DNA of 64,000 bases from Akkermansia sp. N21116 (GCF_029854705.2 NZ_CP139035.1:2480001-2544000), one strand, 5' to 3'; positions 39,458 through 48,895 are shown, numbered from the stretch's first letter. Numbers and translations are program-made. The notes: generated by a model from the letters alone, not told the origin.

Positions 39458-40786
39458 TCATTCCCCGTCAAGGCAGCAAGGTACCAGGACGGCATCCCGC
39501 ATCCCGTGGATTTTCTTTTTATCCTCCGGGGCAATCGTTGCCAACGCACCGCCCAAAACGACTTCTCCCGAAATACTACGATAGTAGTAGGGACACAGGC
39601 GGACACGCCCTTTCATCGTCCATAAAGCCCCCGTCTCTCTATCGTAGCAGGGGTGTTCCACTACTTTGCCGGAATGAAACTCCTGCATGATCCAGGGAGA
39701 AGAGCCGAACTGGGACAATGCCTCATCCAAGGCTTCCGACCATTCGCCAGAAGGCATATCGTGTCCTATAAACACCCCGCGAGCGCCCCAGGCAAGTTCA
39801 TTGAACCCGGATATTTTAAGGACGAGGCGCCGTTCTTTCTGACTCATGGACGCTACCTCCCTCCAGTCATGTACATGAAGCCACGGTAGACAGGCCTGGG
39901 GCGGCAGGGGGGAAGGATCCACCACCCAGCCATGGGGTACCAGTTCGTTCATGCGTTCCAGATAAGCGCCACGCATACGGTTTTTCCATTCCTGCCGCAA
40001 ACCAGGAGTATGGAAGAGAGCCAGCCACAACTTCTCCTCCAGATGCGGCACGGGAGGAGGAGATAAACGGATATGCCCGCCGGACGCCGCCTCCAGCAAC
40101 TCACGACTGCCGGGAATAGCATCCGTATCGAACAATTCAAAAAAGCGGTACACGCATCGGCCTTCCCGCATTGCGTAAGACTCCGCAGGGGAACAAGAAA
40201 AGCCTTCCCCGAGAACTGAAGCGAAATATTGCATCTCAGCCATGTAATCGCCGGATTCCCTGGAAACGACAATATCAGCTCCCTCGGGATGCGCCAACCT
40301 GAAACCATCAATCATTCCGTCGCTTCCCCCCAGGATATTCCAGCCGGCAGCACCGTACAACCGGCTCAAAAACGTTGTTACACCCTGCCCACCCGGCACG
40401 GAATCCAGCTCAGTCACGGCCCATCCTTTTTCCGTCAGAATCAGGTCCGGCCTCATGACGGACGGAACCGCCTGGATCATCGTCCGCGACCGCTGGATAT
40501 CCACCAGCCAAGACGGTTTCCCCTGATCCAGCAACGGAGCCAGCCATTCGTGTCTCCTGCCCTGTGCCGAGGCATGATACAAGGCATTGCAGGCATCGTA
40601 GAACCGGGCCAGGATAACGCCCAGACCTTTCAGGAACTTCACCTGTTTCTTGTCCAGCCGAAAAGGCTCCGGAGAAAGCATCCAGGTCACATCTCCGCGG
40701 AAAAGCCCTCCATTTGGGAAAGCTTCCTTCAGGCTCTTGAAAGACAAACGTTCCGGAGTTCTCATATCCGTTCCTTGATCAAACAT
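39458..40786 (-). CDS. ATP-grasp-like protein, function unknown
   Basis: 442 residues, cytoplasmic. Motifs such as RPDLILTEKGWAVTELDSVPGG, VLKISGFNELAWGARGVFIG, PWIMQEFHSGKV and MKGRVRLCPYYYR suggest a circularly permuted ATP-grasp fold like that of glutathionylspermidine-synthase-related and peptide-ligating enzymes. This rests on motif style, not on a clear match. The ATG at 40786 overlaps the ruvA stop (TGATG), so it is translationally coupled to ruvA; a TTG one codon earlier is also possible. The substrate and any link to DNA repair are unknown. Confidence 0.6.
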   Translation of the reverse strand: MFDQGTDMRTPERLSFKSLKEAFPNGGLFRGDVTWMLSPEPFRLDKKQVKFLKGLGVILARFYDACNALYHASAQGRRHEWLAPLLDQGKPSWLVDIQRSRTMIQAVPSVMRPDLILTEKGWAVTELDSVPGGQGVTTFLSRLYGAAGWNILGGSDGMIDGFRLAHPEGADIVVSRESGDYMAEMQYFASVLGEGFSCSPAESYAMREGRCVYRFFELFDTDAIPGSRELLEAASGGHIRLSPPPVPHLEEKLWLALFHTPGLRQEWKNRMRGAYLERMNELVPHGWVVDPSPLPPQACLPWLHVHDWREVASMSQKERRLVLKISGFNELAWGARGVFIGHDMPSGEWSEALDEALSQFGSSPWIMQEFHSGKVVEHPCYDRETGALWTMKGRVRLCPYYYRSISGEVVLGGALATIAPEDKKKIHGMRDAVLVPCCLDGE

Positions 40787-41379
40787 CAATTCAAAGAGCG
40801 CAGGGCGGCACGAATCAATTCATCCGTAGGCGAATCGGGACTCGTTTTGAGTTGGGCAGCTATAGCCTTGCGGGCTTCCACCTGCTTGAACCCGAGAGCC
40901 ACCAAAGCCAGTTCCGCATCACTGGCTGCCAGGCTCGTCTCTCCCTGCGCTTGAGCTTCCCATGTCGCAGCAAGCCCGATTTTGTCTTTAAGTTCCAGGA
41001 CAATGCGTTCCGCCGTCTTTTTCCCGACCCCCTTGGCTCGGGCAATTCCGGAGATATCGCCTTGGACGACGGCAGACTTGAACTGTTCCACATTCATCGA
41101 TCCCAGAATGGCAATAGCCGTTGCCGGACCAATGCCTGATACGCGATCGATCAACAACATGAAAATATCCTTCTCCGCCTCGGTCGCAAACCCATATAAT
41201 GTCTGGGCATTCTCTCGAATATGTAAAAATGTCTTCAACAGCAATTCCCGGCCCGGCAGGGGATTCAACGAATCAAAAGTGGACAGGGGGACCGTCACCT
41301 CATATCCGACCCCATGGACATCCAACAGAATCCTCTGAGGCATTGCCTCCGCTACAATCCCGCGCAAGAAAGCTATCAT
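40786..41379 (-). CDS. ruvA: Holliday junction branch migration protein RuvA
   Basis: 197 residues, normal for RuvA, which binds four-way junctions as a tetramer and loads the RuvB motor. The start MIAFLRGIVAEA...LLDVHGVGYEVTVP is the conserved N-terminal OB fold. Two helix-hairpin-helix motifs are visible: DRVSGIGPATA (79-88) and ARAKGVGKKTAERIVLEL (about 113-130). The C-terminal three-helix domain (ELALVALGFKQVEARKAIAA) is the RuvB-binding part. The open frame continues 40 codons upstream of this ATG, but homologous starts fix it at 41379. ruvB and ruvC are not in the window. Confidence 0.95.
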   Translation of the reverse strand: MIAFLRGIVAEAMPQRILLDVHGVGYEVTVPLSTFDSLNPLPGRELLLKTFLHIRENAQTLYGFATEAEKDIFMLLIDRVSGIGPATAIAILGSMNVEQFKSAVVQGDISGIARAKGVGKKTAERIVLELKDKIGLAATWEAQAQGETSLAASDAELALVALGFKQVEARKAIAAQLKTSPDSPTDELIRAALRSLN

Positions 41380-41498
41380 ACCCGGCAGACTGCCACCAAC
41401 AATCCGCCTCAAACAAACAAAAAACGCGACAGTTTGCAACCGCTGTCCCGATTCCCACCATAGATGCCGGGAAAATGAGGCGGCACAGTAAAAGTCCA

Positions 41499-41527
41499 TT
41501 GAAAGCCGCCGCGACTTCTTCTATACT
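41499..41527 (+). promoter_or_regulatory. Strong sigma70-type promoter of parB, leaderless arrangement
   Basis: TTGAAA (41499-41504), 17-nt spacer, TATACT (41522-41527), then only 9 nt (GCCCGGGCT) before the parB ATG. A start point 7-9 nt past the -10 box leaves a leader of 0-3 nt. No Shine-Dalgarno sequence is present. Confidence 0.65.
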
Positions 41528-41536
41528 GCCCGGGCT

Positions 41537-42442
41537 ATGCCGAAACCCGCACTTGGTAAAGGACTGGGCGCTCTCATTACAAAGCAGAGCTCGAAGGAAT
41601 CTGTTGACAGTTTATCTGTTAAACAACCGGGGGATATTGTACACCATTTGCCTCTCGACAGCATCCATCCCAGTTCACTCCAGCCACGTTCCGTCTTTAC
41701 CGAAGCCCAGTTGGAAGAACTCCGAGAATCCATCCGCGAACACGGTATCATCCAACCCCTGATCGTGCGGCGCAAGGATTCCGGCTACGAACTCATTGCC
41801 GGAGAACGCCGCTGGCGTGCTTCTGCTTCCCTCGGACTTGAATCCGTCCCGGCCATCATCCGCGAAGCCTCCGACCGCGACGTTCTCGAAATGGCGTTGA
41901 TTGAGAACCTGCAGCGAGAAAACCTCAGCCCTCTTGAAGAAGCATCCGGCTACCTCCGGCTCAAAAACGAATTCAAACTCAAGCAGGGAGACATCGCCCA
42001 GCGGGTCGGAAAATCCCGCGCCTCCGTCGCCAACAGCATCCGCTTGCTCGATCTCTACGAAGACGCTCGGAAATTGCTCGCCGACGGTTCACTCAGCGTC
42101 GGCCATGCCAAGGCCCTCCTCGGTGTCAAAAACGAAGCTGACCAGAGTAAACTAGCCCAGGAGTCAGTCATGAAATCCTGGACCGTGCGCCAAATCGAGA
42201 AAGCCGTCCAAACGTATCTCAACCCTCCAGACCCTATTCCTCCCTCCCGTAAACCGGCCAGCCCGGGCTACCGCAAGATTTGCTCGTACCTCTCCCGCCA
42301 GATTTCGGCACCAGTCAACATTTCGTCTCACGGAGCCAAGGGAACCATCGAAATTTCCTATGCCGACCGCAGTGACTTCATGCGCATTCTGGAACTTTTA
42401 GGCATTGAAATGGATCCGGACGTATTCCCCTCATCCCGGTAA
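41537..42442 (+). CDS. parB: Chromosome-partitioning protein ParB (Spo0J family)
   Basis: 301 residues. The N-terminus KPALGKGLGALI is the ParA-interacting motif. The CTP-binding ParB core includes LQPR, GIIQPLIVR, the box GERRWRA (89-95) and ENLQREN (123-129). A helix-turn-helix follows (KQGDIAQRVGKSRASVANSIRLL) for parS binding, then a C-terminal dimerisation part. The family loads at parS sites as a CTP-dependent clamp to organise and segregate the origin region. parA, normally immediately upstream, is absent: the upstream gene is divergent ruvA. No parS-like 16-mer was noticed in the region. Confidence 0.93.
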   Translation: MPKPALGKGLGALITKQSSKESVDSLSVKQPGDIVHHLPLDSIHPSSLQPRSVFTEAQLEELRESIREHGIIQPLIVRRKDSGYELIAGERRWRASASLGLESVPAIIREASDRDVLEMALIENLQRENLSPLEEASGYLRLKNEFKLKQGDIAQRVGKSRASVANSIRLLDLYEDARKLLADGSLSVGHAKALLGVKNEADQSKLAQESVMKSWTVRQIEKAVQTYLNPPDPIPPSRKPASPGYRKICSYLSRQISAPVNISSHGAKGTIEISYADRSDFMRILELLGIEMDPDVFPSSR

Positions 42443-42468
42443 TACAACGGAGGAAAAAAGGCCTCGCC

Positions 42469-43431
42469 ATGACGAACCGCATCCTTACCTGCATCCTCTT
42501 CCTCCTTCTGTTTGCCTGTGAACAGAAAGAACGACTCGTCACGGCTACTGCTGCACCGAATGCCGGCAACGCCCCGGAAAAACTTGTCGATTCCCCCGAA
42601 TTTTCCGGTGATAACGCCCTCTTCCACTCTCTGAAGATCGTTTCCTTCGGAGAACGCCATCCGGGTTCTCCGGGAGCAGCCCGGCAACTCGCCTATCTCA
42701 AGGACGAACTTGCCCGGCACGGTTGGAGCGTTCAGGAACAACGCTTCACATCCCCCACCCCGTCCGGAGAAAAAAACTTCGTCAACCTTCGGGCCAGATT
42801 CGGCAACAAGGCGGACTTCTCCAGGCCCGCTGACGGCATCGTCTCCTGCCACATCGATACCAAAACGGAAATCCCCGGTTTCGTGGGAGCCAACGATGGT
42901 GCTTCCGGAGCCGGAGCCCTGCTTGAACTCTCCCGAATCCTTGCCGGAACACCTGGACATGCCTCCCGCATAGAACTTGTTTTCTTCGACGGAGAGGAAA
43001 GTTTCGGCCGCCACATCACGCCGGAAGACGGTTTGTACGGATCACGCTACTATGCCGGCACCCTGCGGGATTCCCTTCCGGTCTGGATGATCAATCTGGA
43101 CATGGTCGGACGCCAGGGTATGAGAATCCGCATCCCTTCCGATACCCCCCTGCCTTTCTACCAGCTCTACTCCCGCGCCATCGACGACCTGAAACTGCCG
43201 TCTCGTTCCTGGGGAGTCGCCAGTACAACCATTATAGACGACCACGCTCCCTTTCAGGAACACGGCGTAGCCACCATCAATATCATCGATGATTTCAGCG
43301 AAGGCAACTGGTGGCACACTGCGCACGACAGTCCGGATATCCTTTCGGCGGATTCCCTTCACCAAACAGGACGCATGACGCTTTACCTGTGCGACAAGCT
43401 TCTGTCCCCCGGCTCCCCGTACCCTCGTTGA
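42469..43431 (+). CDS. M28-family peptidase / glutaminyl cyclase-like lipoprotein
   Basis: 320 residues with lipobox LFAC (Cys17). The zinc-hydrolase core shows GEKNFVNL..., SCHIDTK in the position of the first metal His/Asp, GANDGASGAGALLELSR (about 141-157), FFDGEES, DMVGR, IIDDHAPF and WWHTAHDSPD. This order of metal and substrate residues (ND, DGEE, DDH, WWHT.HD) is typical of the animal-type glutaminyl-peptide cyclotransferase branch of M28, so cyclisation of N-terminal Gln is as likely as aminopeptidase activity. It should act in the periplasm or at the outer membrane. The next gene starts 22 bp downstream on the same strand. Confidence 0.82.
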   Translation: MTNRILTCILFLLLFACEQKERLVTATAAPNAGNAPEKLVDSPEFSGDNALFHSLKIVSFGERHPGSPGAARQLAYLKDELARHGWSVQEQRFTSPTPSGEKNFVNLRARFGNKADFSRPADGIVSCHIDTKTEIPGFVGANDGASGAGALLELSRILAGTPGHASRIELVFFDGEESFGRHITPEDGLYGSRYYAGTLRDSLPVWMINLDMVGRQGMRIRIPSDTPLPFYQLYSRAIDDLKLPSRSWGVASTTIIDDHAPFQEHGVATINIIDDFSEGNWWHTAHDSPDILSADSLHQTGRMTLYLCDKLLSPGSPYPR

Positions 43432-43453
43432 GAACCAGTCCCCGCTGCCGTTT

Positions 43454-45445
43454 ATGTCATTCACGGATCCATGGTTGTTCTGGGCTCTTCCGGCAGTAGC
43501 CATCCCGGTTTTGATCCACCTGATCAACCTGTGGAGACACCGTTCACGGCCATGGGCAGCCATGGAGTTTCTCCTGAAAGCGACCCGTGAAACGCATGGA
43601 GGCAGGAAAATCCGGCATTACATCATCCTGTGCCTCCGCATGCTGGCTCTTCTCCTGCTGATTGCCGCCATGGCGCAGCCTCTCCTCAGCCCCTTCCTGG
43701 GTTTCAAATCGTCCGGTGTCCAGCGAGTCCTGTTAATTTTGGACCGTTCCGCCTCGATGGGAACACGAAGCGATGGAACAACAAGCCTCCAGCAGGCCAT
43801 CCCGCCCGTCATTGCGGAAACCATGGAAACCCTCAAAGGAGCACGCCTCATCATGCTGGATTCCGTCTCGTGGAAATTGCAGGAAATCCCAACCCCCGAA
43901 GCCCTTGCAGGCAGTTCGTCCACATCCACGACGGATACTGCATCGGACATCCCCGGTCTTTTCATGAAGGCGGCTGATTTTCTTAAGGACACCCCTGGCG
44001 GCAAAACGGAAATATGGGTAGCGTCCGACATGCAGATTTCCGACTGGATGCCTACGTCGCACCGCTGGGAATATGTCCGTTCATCGCTAGCCGCTCTTCC
44101 CAACCCGCCCAGTATCCGCATCCTCGCCCTCAGAGACAGGCCGGCGTCCAATCGCGGCATCCGCATCCATGACGCCGTCCGGGAAGACAATGCCCTCATT
44201 CTCGACTTTACGGTCACCCGGTACGATTCGGGAGACAAGGACCGGGAACAGATTCCCCTCGTCCTCTCCCTCAACAATATCAGAACCGAATTGAACATCT
44301 CCGTCTCCGGCACCTCCACGCGACTTACCCGCAAAATCCCCCTGCCGCCCGGCATGGAATCCGGTTTCGGATACTTGAGTTTACCGGATGACAGCCAGCC
44401 CAGGGACAATACAGCCTATTTCGTCTTCTCGCCTCCCCCCGAAATCCGGGTGGAAATCATGGCGCAGACCCCGGACATTGCCGGAATCCTCACTAACATG
44501 GCAGCTCCACCCGGTATCGAAGGCATGAAAGCTTCCTCCACGTTACTGCCAGTCAGACTCCCGCTTCTTCTGGATAAAACGCCTCTCGTCATCTGGCAGG
44601 GACCGTTCCCCAAAGACAACAAAACGGCCAACCTTGATGCCTACACCAGAAACGGCGGCACCATACTTTTCCTTCCTCCCGTGTATGATCCCAAGAATGC
44701 GGAAGAAAGGAAATTCCTCGAAGTTACCTGGTTGCCCCGGGAACAGGCGCCGGAAGACACCTATTTTCGCATCACCGCCTGGGATCGCGAATCGGGCATC
44801 CTCCGCAACGGCAGGGACAAAAATCCTCTTCCGGTATCCGGAGTCAGGGCCATTGTCCGCGCGCCCATCCACGGTACGGGTGAGACCATCGCCACTTGGG
44901 ACGACGGCAGCGTCGCCCTGCTGCACATCCCCAATGGAGAAGGAGATGCCTACTTCCTCGCAACAGCACCCGATTATACCTGGTCCAATCTGGCTGACGG
45001 TCATCTCCTCCTTCCCGTCATCCAGCGCCTCGCCAGGCAGGGAGCAGACCGTTTCCTGCCCCAGCTCTCACTTCACGTTGCCGATGACAGACTCCAGCCC
45101 TCACCGGACGAAAGCAATCCTCAAAGGCTGGATGACAAAGCTCCCCCGGAAGGCCGCATCTCTCCCTGGATCATGGCAGGAATATACCGCATGGGAGAAA
45201 GAAATTTCAGCACCAACATCCCACCGGGAGAATTGACGAAGGAGCAATTGCAAAACGACGCTCTTTCATCCATCTTCCAAGGGCTTCATACCAGCCTCCT
45301 GGGTATCCACGGCAGCGAACCTCCCCTTGCTGTCGAGATCTGGAAGCCTTGCCTTCTGTTGGCCCTCTTCTGTCTGCTCGCCGAAGCCATTCTCCAGCTT
45401 CCCGTATCTACCAAATCCGGAAGACACCGTTCCCGGCACCCATGA
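43454..45445 (+). CDS. BatA-type membrane protein with vWA domain
   Basis: 663 residues. The N-terminus (WLFWALPAVAIPVLIHLINLWRHR) is the hallmark BatA start, with TM1 at 8-26 and TM2 at about 56-78. A von Willebrand factor A domain follows with the MIDAS motif DRSASMG (97-103). A long beta-rich periplasmic stretch and a C-terminal TM (LLLALFCLLAEAILQL, near 635) complete it. Such proteins accompany MoxR ATPases and DUF58 proteins in membrane-associated chaperone or stress systems, but neither partner is in the window. The stop overlaps the next start (ATGA), so the pair is translationally coupled. Confidence 0.82.
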   Translation: MSFTDPWLFWALPAVAIPVLIHLINLWRHRSRPWAAMEFLLKATRETHGGRKIRHYIILCLRMLALLLLIAAMAQPLLSPFLGFKSSGVQRVLLILDRSASMGTRSDGTTSLQQAIPPVIAETMETLKGARLIMLDSVSWKLQEIPTPEALAGSSSTSTTDTASDIPGLFMKAADFLKDTPGGKTEIWVASDMQISDWMPTSHRWEYVRSSLAALPNPPSIRILALRDRPASNRGIRIHDAVREDNALILDFTVTRYDSGDKDREQIPLVLSLNNIRTELNISVSGTSTRLTRKIPLPPGMESGFGYLSLPDDSQPRDNTAYFVFSPPPEIRVEIMAQTPDIAGILTNMAAPPGIEGMKASSTLLPVRLPLLLDKTPLVIWQGPFPKDNKTANLDAYTRNGGTILFLPPVYDPKNAEERKFLEVTWLPREQAPEDTYFRITAWDRESGILRNGRDKNPLPVSGVRAIVRAPIHGTGETIATWDDGSVALLHIPNGEGDAYFLATAPDYTWSNLADGHLLLPVIQRLARQGADRFLPQLSLHVADDRLQPSPDESNPQRLDDKAPPEGRISPWIMAGIYRMGERNFSTNIPPGELTKEQLQNDALSSIFQGLHTSLLGIHGSEPPLAVEIWKPCLLLALFCLLAEAILQLPVSTKSGRHRSRHP

Positions 45446-47652
45446 ACATTTTTTCCATGCACCTCGTCTTCCATCCCACATGGTTCTCATCTCTGACCGT
45501 CCCGGTCATCGTGGGTACGGCGGCCATGCTATGCCTTCTGGCTTGGAAACGCAGGCGCGGTACGGGTATCGCCCTACTGGAAGCATTACGATTCTTCATC
45601 ATCACATCTATGGCCATCCTGCTGTTCCAACCGGAATTGGTAGAAGAGACGCCTCCTTCCCCTCACCCCGTCATTCCCGTCCTGCGGGATGCCTCTGCCT
45701 CCATGCAGACCAGAGACGTTTCCCAAGGACGAGGAAAAGTCATTTCCCGGCAGGAACGGGCACAACATATCATCGCCGGCAGACTCCAGGGACAATTGCC
45801 GGATGGAACACAGCTTCTCCCCATCGAATTCTCCGGTCAGTCCGATGCCGTGGATCACCTTCCGGACGGAACGGATCTTTCCCGACCACTGGAGGACATC
45901 CTTCAATCCGCCGATAATGTACGGGCTGTCGTCCTTGTTACGGATGGTTCCCATAATGCGGACTCCCTGCCTCTCGTCGCAGCCCAGAAGATGCGTCAGA
46001 AGGGAATCCCGCTCATTGCAGTACCAGTCGGTTCCGAGAGGGCTTTGCCCGATATTGCCCTGGCGGAACCCCGCATCCCAGGTTATGGAATTGTGGGAGA
46101 ACATGTCCAAATACCCTTCACTGTACGCAGTTCCATGCCAAATGACGCCGACTTGAGTATTACGTTGGAATCCCTTGACACAGGAATCAAAAAGACGCAA
46201 TCCCTTCACCTCGAATCGGGACATGAACAAGCTGCTTCAGCCCTCTGGAAAATTACAAAAACAGGCCCGGAACGCCTTCGCCTGGCAGTCTCTCCCATCC
46301 CCGGTGAATCGGATCGTGAAAACAATTCCTTCGATTTCACCATCAACGGGCGCCAGGAAACGATCAAGGCACTCGTTATCGACACTCTCCCGCGCTGGGA
46401 ATACCGCTTTATCCGCAACGCCCTGTCGCGAGATCCTTCCGTCGAAGTGCATACTCTCCTTTTTCTCCCCGGCCTGCTCCATCCGGGCAAAGGAGAAAAC
46501 TATCTGGAGCGTTTCCCGGAAAGCCTGAACGAACTCGCCTCCTACGATGTCATCTTCCTCGGAGACGTCGGCATCGGAGACAAGGGGCTCACCGTCAAAC
46601 AGGCGGAACTCCTCAAAGGACTTGTGGAAAACAGGGCCTCCGGACTTATCTTCATCCCAGGCCCTCAGGGCAGGCAGATGCAACTCCTCGAATCTCCACT
46701 GGGAGAACTCATGCCCGTCATCCTTGATACCTCGCATCCCAAGGGAACACGCATGTACGAGCCATCCCCCCTCGTTCTGACCCCCGAAGGCAAGGAATCC
46801 CTCCTGACTCTCCTCTCGGACAACAAAAATGACAATGAAGATATCTGGCGCAGCCTCCCCGGTTTCTACTGGTACGCTCCGGTAGAAAGAGCCAAGGCCG
46901 GGGTCCAGGTTCTGGCCGTCCATTCCTCCGCCAACAATGCGTATGGCCGCCTGCCTCTACTCGTTACCCAGCCAGCCGGAACCGGGAAAGTCCTGTTCAT
47001 GGGAACGGATTCCGCCTGGCGCTGGCGCCGCGGGGTCGAGGACAAATACCACTACCGATTCTGGAGCCAGGTGGCGCGATGGATGAGCTACCGCCGCAAT
47101 ATCTCTGCAGGTTCACGTCTTCGTCTTTTTGCCGTTCCGGAAATACCGGAACCGGGTGACACCGTCAGCCTCACGGCTATGGCCTCGGACACCTACGGTT
47201 CCCCGATGAGCAATGGTGAAATCCTGGCCGATATTACCGGACCAAACGGCAACACCAGCCGCATCCAGCTCCGTCCCTTGGAAAACACCTGGGGTTCCTA
47301 TGGCGGAAGCTTTAAAATCGACGAGCCAGGCCAATGGACCGTCCGTTGCTTCTGTGCGGATGCCCCCGATCACTCCCAAAGCCTCACCTTCCCCACATCC
47401 CGGGTAATCCGGGAAAAAACCGGGCTGCCCGCCAACTTGTCCCTACTCAAAGAAATGGCCTCCGTCACCGGAGGAGTATTCGTAGATTCCGACGACCAGC
47501 TCCGCAACCTCCCGGAGCTCCTTCGCCGCCTGCCTCCGCTGACCGCGCAGCTCCGCGTCATCCCCCTCTGGAACAATCCCTGGGTTCTCGGAACGTTCAT
47601 TGCCCTGCTCACAATCTTCTGGATTGCCAGAAAACGGGCCGGAATGATCTGA
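45442..47652 (+). CDS. Membrane protein with vWA and glutamine-amidotransferase-like domains
   Basis: 736 residues from the ATG at 45442, which overlaps the preceding stop. An open frame extends upstream inside that gene but is not coding. Two TM segments lie at about 18-36 and 48-63. A vWA-like domain carries DASASM (83-88) and VVLVTDGSHN. A middle part has YDVIFLGDVGIGDKGLTVKQ and GLIFIPGPQGRQ, as in class I glutamine-amidotransferase-like folds that have lost the catalytic Cys. A last TM is at the C-terminus (TFIALLTIFWIARKR). The same three-part layout is known beside BatA-like genes in planctomycetes and Verrucomicrobiota. It likely forms a membrane complex with the gene before it. Confidence 0.8.
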   Translation: MNIFSMHLVFHPTWFSSLTVPVIVGTAAMLCLLAWKRRRGTGIALLEALRFFIITSMAILLFQPELVEETPPSPHPVIPVLRDASASMQTRDVSQGRGKVISRQERAQHIIAGRLQGQLPDGTQLLPIEFSGQSDAVDHLPDGTDLSRPLEDILQSADNVRAVVLVTDGSHNADSLPLVAAQKMRQKGIPLIAVPVGSERALPDIALAEPRIPGYGIVGEHVQIPFTVRSSMPNDADLSITLESLDTGIKKTQSLHLESGHEQAASALWKITKTGPERLRLAVSPIPGESDRENNSFDFTINGRQETIKALVIDTLPRWEYRFIRNALSRDPSVEVHTLLFLPGLLHPGKGENYLERFPESLNELASYDVIFLGDVGIGDKGLTVKQAELLKGLVENRASGLIFIPGPQGRQMQLLESPLGELMPVILDTSHPKGTRMYEPSPLVLTPEGKESLLTLLSDNKNDNEDIWRSLPGFYWYAPVERAKAGVQVLAVHSSANNAYGRLPLLVTQPAGTGKVLFMGTDSAWRWRRGVEDKYHYRFWSQVARWMSYRRNISAGSRLRLFAVPEIPEPGDTVSLTAMASDTYGSPMSNGEILADITGPNGNTSRIQLRPLENTWGSYGGSFKIDEPGQWTVRCFCADAPDHSQSLTFPTSRVIREKTGLPANLSLLKEMASVTGGVFVDSDDQLRNLPELLRRLPPLTAQLRVIPLWNNPWVLGTFIALLTIFWIARKRAGMI

Positions 47653-47687
47653 TCCTCCCTTCTCCGCCCACCCAACAGTGGGAGGAT
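47652..47687. terminator. Possible bidirectional terminator hairpin between convergent genes
   Basis: ATCCTCCC pairs with GGGAGGAT across 20 nt that can form a second small stem (CCCAC...GTGGG). It lies exactly between the convergent vWA and lipocalin-like genes. There is no clear T-run on either strand. Confidence 0.35.
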
Positions 47688-47693
47688 TATCGA

Positions 47694-48737
47694 TTAACGG
47701 ATCTTCTCATAAGTCTGTCGGTCAAGTTCATTGCTATTCGTAAAAACAAACAACTTACCGTCCAGAATGCAAAAATAACGCACCTTGCCATCAGAGGATT
47801 TGAACGTATGGCAAAAACCATGGGGAGACGATGTAACGTAGGAATAGCTTATGTTCGCGCTCTTTCCCGGCGAAGAGCAAACGACCTTGCCATCAGGAGA
47901 TATCGTGAAAATTTCCTTCTTCCCGGTTCCCTGCCAGGTTCCCACGAATTGATTGGCGGGCCATTTACCCGTGACCGGCGCCATTGAAGAAAATTGAGTT
48001 TTTTCCTTATTAATCATCTCATGTAGGGTAAATACGTCATCCATCCGTCCTTCATTCACCAGCTTGATGCGGATTTTCTCCAGTTCATTGATGTACTTGG
48101 CGGACAATGGTCTGCAATACTTTTTGCAATTCGCCTTGTATTCATTTTCCAACCTTGCCAGGATATCCTGTTTTCCCGTTTCCTTGTCCGCCTGCAGGTT
48201 GAGAATCGTTACACCCCAGCGGGAAAACACACCCAAGGTTTTTTCATCAATCCGTATCCACGCGCGCTTAGCATCGGAGTTTTGAAAGACAATATAATCG
48301 GCCGATGATTTCGCAGGATCCATCACTTCAGGCGTTTTGTTCACCTGTTTACCGGGCAAATGCTCGACAAGAGTATTGTCGTTGTCCAGCCAATACAGAT
48401 TGTTTTTATAATCTCCCCATACTCCAGGAATTGCCACTCGAGACTCTTTTTCCTCCTGAACATCAATATTTCCCGGCTGATCCAACTGATTGATCTTCTT
48501 CTTGATCTGGATCATAGTATCCCAGTCGTCCGTTTTCATTTTTGCCTTGAGAAACTGGTTCAACCTCGTCTTGTATTCTTCCCGGGCACGGTTAATCATC
48601 GCATTGCTGGCCTTGGTATAGGCTTCGTACACGCCGAGAGCTTCCTGGGGGACATTGTCTACACTATCGCCGCCTGACGCCCAGACAAATCCGCCGAACA
48701 TGGAGAGGACGGCAACCGGATATTTCATCATATTCAT
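47694..48737 (-). CDS. Secreted protein with helical repeats and a small C-terminal beta domain, unknown function
   Basis: 347 residues with a signal peptide (MKYPVAVLSMFGGFVWA-SG). Two similar helical hairpins, VYEAYTKASNAMINRAREEYKTRL...KKKINQLDQ and LENEYKANCKKYCRPLSAKY...LHEMINKEK, bracket a beta segment. The last 90 residues form a small beta domain (FVGTWQGTGKKEIFTISPDGKVV) like a lipocalin or META-type domain. Similar hairpin pairs are common in secreted proteins of Verrucomicrobiota and planctomycetes, function unknown. Starts at ATG 48737 or, three codons on, at 48728; TATAGA ends 8 nt before the first. Confidence 0.65.
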   Translation of the reverse strand: MNMMKYPVAVLSMFGGFVWASGGDSVDNVPQEALGVYEAYTKASNAMINRAREEYKTRLNQFLKAKMKTDDWDTMIQIKKKINQLDQPGNIDVQEEKESRVAIPGVWGDYKNNLYWLDNDNTLVEHLPGKQVNKTPEVMDPAKSSADYIVFQNSDAKRAWIRIDEKTLGVFSRWGVTILNLQADKETGKQDILARLENEYKANCKKYCRPLSAKYINELEKIRIKLVNEGRMDDVFTLHEMINKEKTQFSSMAPVTGKWPANQFVGTWQGTGKKEIFTISPDGKVVCSSPGKSANISYSYVTSSPHGFCHTFKSSDGKVRYFCILDGKLFVFTNSNELDRQTYEKIR

Positions 48738-48814
48738 CGTATTTTTCTATACTGCACATCTCCTGATTTTCCTGTCAAGGAGATTCATTCCGCACAATAT
48801 TCCACGTTCATTCC

Positions 48815-48843
48815 TTGTCGACATGAGGAAAATATCCTATAAG
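48815..48843 (+). promoter_or_regulatory. Candidate sigma70 promoter of the M42 aminopeptidase gene
   Basis: TTGTCG (48815-48820), 17-nt spacer, TATAAG (48838-48843), about 52 nt before the ATG at 48896. Unlike parB and rpmI, this transcript would carry a leader. Confidence 0.45.
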
Positions 48844-48895
48844 TCCCTTTGGGATCTCCATCAAGAGTTTCCCGGGAACAACCACCCATTTTGTT

